Part shown: in pieces, positions 59,753 through 64,000 of the stretch
Position numbering within the stretch: the first letter of the stretch is position 1
Layout: each line of letters opens with the position of its first letter
Assembly (NCBI RefSeq): GCF_019599505.1
Contig: NZ_RKLT01000006.1
Span: 62,001 to 126,000, forward strand
DNA from: Haloarcula nitratireducens
GTDB lineage: Archaea; Halobacteriota; Halobacteria; Halobacteriales; Haloarculaceae
Reading direction: 5' to 3'
DNA length: 64,000 nt
Notes under the pieces: generated by a model
The model's database searches: none
Told to the model about the DNA's origin: nothing
What the model saw: only the letters and a program-made list of their open reading frames with translations
Position numbers and translations under genes: made by a program

Positions 59753-61450
59753 TCAGTCGTCCGAGGGTTGTGGTTCACCGCCGTCGGTCGCCGCGACCTC
59801 TTCGGCGGACTGCATCTTCGACATCGGTTCGGGGCTGTGACACTGCCGGACCAGCCGCTTAGTCGCCATGTCGGGCTCGTCGGTCGCGAGCGAGACGCCG
59901 ATGGTGACCGCGAAGACGATGGGCACGGCGACGAGCGCGGAGCCGATGGCCGGGAGCCACTGGGCGAGGAATGCCGAGAGGACGCCGTCGGCACCGGCCG
60001 CGCCGGCGAGGATGCCGTAACTGGGCAGCACCTCGTTTATCATCGGGATCATCCAGATGACCAGGCCCGTGCTCATGCCGGTGAGCGCGCCGGGGCGGTT
60101 CGTGTTCTCCCACCAGAGGCCGAGGAAGAACATCGGGAACAGCACGGCCCCGGCCAGCGAGAACGCGTACGAGACCAGCGCGGCGATGGGTGCCGCGGGG
60201 TCGAGCGCGGCGAGCGTCGTGATGACGCCCAGCGCGACGATGCTCGCGCGGCCGACCATCACCTGCTGGCGCTGGCTCGCGTCCTCGTTGATGATGTTCG
60301 CGTAGATGTCGTGAGAGATGGCCGACGAACCGGCGATGAACAGGCCGGCCGTCGTCGCGATGGCGGCGGCGATGCCGCCCGCGGCCACCAGGCCGACGAA
60401 CCACTGCGGGAGGTTCGAGAGCTGGGCGGCCAGCACGACGATGACGTCGCCAGCGGCGGTGGTCATGCCGGGGTCGCCGTAGACGTCGCCGATGTTGTTG
60501 GCGTAGAGGTCGGTGCCGAAGGCGGCGAAGGCCGGCGCCGAGAGATACAGCAGGCAGATGAAGAACAGGCCCCAGACGGTCGACCAGCGCGCGGTTCGCT
60601 CGCTCTCGACCGTGTAGAACCGAACGAGGACGTGCGGCAGTCCGCACGTCCCGACCACCAGCGAGAACGCGGTCGCGATCCAGAGGTAGTAGCTCGCGGA
60701 GACGAACGGCGCGCTGAACTCGCTGCTGAGCGTGCTGAAGAGGGCCCCGTACTCGATGTGCGGAAGCACCGTCGAGTAGCCCCCCGTGAAGCCGACGGCG
60801 TAGAGGCCGGCGAGGAACGCGACGATGAGGATGACGTACTGGACGGCCATGTTCTTGGTCGCGCCCATCATCCCCGACAGCGTCAGATAGCCGACGGTGA
60901 TCGCCATCATGAAGATGACCATCGACTGGTATCCCGAGAAGCCGGGAATGCCGATGTCGCCGAAGATGTAGAGGCCGACCAGGCCCATCCCGCGGGCCTG
61001 CCCGATGGCGTAGACGAAGCCGATGAGGAACGTCGTCACGGCCGCGATGGCGCGCGCGCTGTCGGAGTTGAAGCGGTCGCCGACGAAGTCGGGCGCGGTG
61101 TACTTCCCGAACCGGCGCATCTGCGCCGCGAGGAAGATGAGCAGGATGAAGTAACCCGTCGACCAGCCGACGACGAACGCCAGCCCGTAGAAGCCCGAGA
61201 GGGCGATGAGCGCCGCCATCCCGAGGTACGACGCGGCCGACATCCAGTTGGCCCCGATGGCCATCCCGTTCTCGACGTTGCCGATCGAGCGACCCGCGAC
61301 CCACATCCCCTCGGTGTCGGCGACGCGGAACGCGAAGCCGATGCCGAGGAACAGCAGGAGCATCGAGAGGACGAGTATCGCCGGGAGCAGTTTGAACGAG
61401 ACGTTCAGCCCCTCGGGGAGCAGGCCGCTCTGGAGCAGGTAGCTCATCAT
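59753..61450 (-). CDS. Sodium:solute symporter, acetate-permease (ActP) type
   Basis: A 565-residue SSS-family transporter with about thirteen helices, including AIGANWMSAASYLGMAALIA, TAPDFVGDRFNS, and GLPHVLVRFYTVESERTARW. Its operon partners acs and the DUF4212 small subunit identify it as the large subunit of an acetate (or related monocarboxylate) symporter of the VC_2705 type. The ATG at 61450 overlaps the DUF4212 stop by four bases. Confidence 0.9.
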   Translation of the reverse strand: MMSYLLQSGLLPEGLNVSFKLLPAILVLSMLLLFLGIGFAFRVADTEGMWVAGRSIGNVENGMAIGANWMSAASYLGMAALIALSGFYGLAFVVGWSTGYFILLIFLAAQMRRFGKYTAPDFVGDRFNSDSARAIAAVTTFLIGFVYAIGQARGMGLVGLYIFGDIGIPGFSGYQSMVIFMMAITVGYLTLSGMMGATKNMAVQYVILIVAFLAGLYAVGFTGGYSTVLPHIEYGALFSTLSSEFSAPFVSASYYLWIATAFSLVVGTCGLPHVLVRFYTVESERTARWSTVWGLFFICLLYLSAPAFAAFGTDLYANNIGDVYGDPGMTTAAGDVIVVLAAQLSNLPQWFVGLVAAGGIAAAIATTAGLFIAGSSAISHDIYANIINEDASQRQQVMVGRASIVALGVITTLAALDPAAPIAALVSYAFSLAGAVLFPMFFLGLWWENTNRPGALTGMSTGLVIWMIPMINEVLPSYGILAGAAGADGVLSAFLAQWLPAIGSALVAVPIVFAVTIGVSLATDEPDMATKRLVRQCHSPEPMSKMQSAEEVAATDGGEPQPSDD

Positions 61451-61905
61451 TCGCGGACACCCCCGTCAGTCGCGGTCTGCTCGTCGCCGGTCGCGTCCTC
61501 GGCGGTGGTCTCGCTGGCGTCGGTGTGCGTGATGCCGTACTTCTCGTCTAACTTGTCGCGCCGGCGAGCGTACCAGAACGAGAGGATGAGCGCGCCGGCG
61601 GGCGCGCCGATGGCGACGAGGAAGTAGTGGAGCGGGAAGCCGATGACTGGCATCGGCGTCGTCATGACACTGGGGACGACGGCCGTCAGCGTCACCGGGA
61701 CGAAGACGATGATCGCCCACGCGATGAACCCCGTCCAGATGAGCCGTAAGTGGTCGCGCATGAACGGCGTGCTCGGGTTCAGCAGGTTCACCTCCTCGTC
61801 GAGGTAGTTCGTGTTCTGATGTGCCTGTGCGGCCTGTGCGGCGGTTCCGCCGTCGGTCTCGACCGACGGACGGTCACCGGAGTCGTGCGTGTTCTTCTCT
61901 GTCAT
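61447..61905 (-). CDS. DUF4212 small subunit of the solute symporter
   Basis: A 152-residue protein with an acidic N-terminal tail, two helices (LIWTGFIAWAIIVFVPVTLT and FPLHYFLVAIGAPAGALILS) and the DUF4212 pattern FWYARRRDKLDEKYGI. It accompanies SSS-type acetate symporters and overlaps the symporter gene by four bases. Confidence 0.9.
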   Translation of the reverse strand: MTEKNTHDSGDRPSVETDGGTAAQAAQAHQNTNYLDEEVNLLNPSTPFMRDHLRLIWTGFIAWAIIVFVPVTLTAVVPSVMTTPMPVIGFPLHYFLVAIGAPAGALILSFWYARRRDKLDEKYGITHTDASETTAEDATGDEQTATDGGVRE

Positions 61906-61957
61906 AGTTCCGTTCGTGGTGTGTCGGTGGCTGTGTGTTCGAAAAACGGTGCGCGGC

Positions 61958-63952
<1,995 letters not shown>

Positions 63953-63981
63953 GGTCTATCACTCACAATCAACGGGTCACT

Positions 63982-63987
63982 GATAAA
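63982..63987 (-). promoter_or_regulatory. Putative TATA element of the acs operon
   Basis: On the minus strand TTTATC at 63982-63987 lies about 30 bases upstream of the acs ATG, predicting a short leader. Confidence 0.4.
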
Positions 63988-64000
63988 CGGGGGGTCTAAC

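Overview
The window is a chromosomal segment of an extremely halophilic archaeon (class Halobacteria). The evidence is high GC, third codon positions dominated by G/C, very acidic predicted proteins, an archaeal A-type ATP synthase operon, archaeal informational genes (SRP54, FtsY, aIF5B, Nob1, Pus10, eL20/LX, prefoldin, RNase HII), twin-arginine lipoproteins, and TATA elements about 25-30 bases upstream of many start codons (leaderless transcription). The gene set would fit a relative of Haloarcula/Halomicrobium, but no 16S gene is present and I do not claim a genus. Gene density is high. I see no CRISPR array, tRNA, rRNA or complete insertion sequence.

Layout. 1-7845 (minus): A-type ATP synthase operon H-I-K-E-C-F-A-B, with B cut by the window edge and a 311-base gap carrying its own promoter before K. 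8000-12992: a SAM methyltransferase, a divergent pair of surface/membrane proteins (one with a cytoplasmic HTH), and the etfBA electron-transfer flavoprotein operon. 12993-13504: an unusual 512-base intergenic region with a second, silent copy of the last 20 codons of etfA and many hairpins. 13505-15980: polyprenyl synthase, UPF0200, UPF0201 and a HAD phosphatase. 16124-25940: a membrane-fused molybdopterin oxidoreductase, a nuclease lipoprotein, a CBS-MaoC fusion, a GNAT protein, a gate-domain membrane protein, two half-size MgtE proteins, SRP54, an AEC transporter and a USP. 26147-30628: cupin, KDPG aldolase, and a nitrite-reductase pair (FrhB-like Fe-S flavoprotein + NirA). 31050-39612: a repeat-only lipoprotein, FtsY/prefoldin/LX, two secreted lipoproteins, an MBL protein, arginine decarboxylase and small haloarchaeal proteins. 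39692-54103: aIF5B, PRC-barrel/Nob1, CPBP protease, glucose-6-phosphate isomerase, SecFD, a candidate structured RNA (about 48915-49290), RNase HII, Pus10, MscS and a UppP-type phosphatase. 54111-64000: a tiny glycine-zipper membrane protein, CheF, a second hairpin-rich spacer, USP/GntP, a VapBC module, and an acetate operon (acs, DUF4212, sodium:solute symporter, USP).

How they work together. Energy metabolism is well represented: proton-driven ATP synthesis, ETF electron flow, acetate uptake coupled to activation, and the semi-phosphorylative Entner-Doudoroff aldolase with Pgi for gluconeogenesis. The nitrite reductase operon assimilates nitrogen. SRP54, FtsY and SecFD cover most of the membrane-protein targeting machinery.

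The most interesting non-textbook items are: (1) the structured RNA candidate between secD and rnhB, with two near-identical 24-nt stem-loops flanking a perfect hairpin inside a closing helix; (2) the etfA tail duplication with only synonymous differences; (3) a recurring class of perfect short hairpins with exactly three-base loops concentrated in two long spacers, together with a pair of long hairpins sharing arms.
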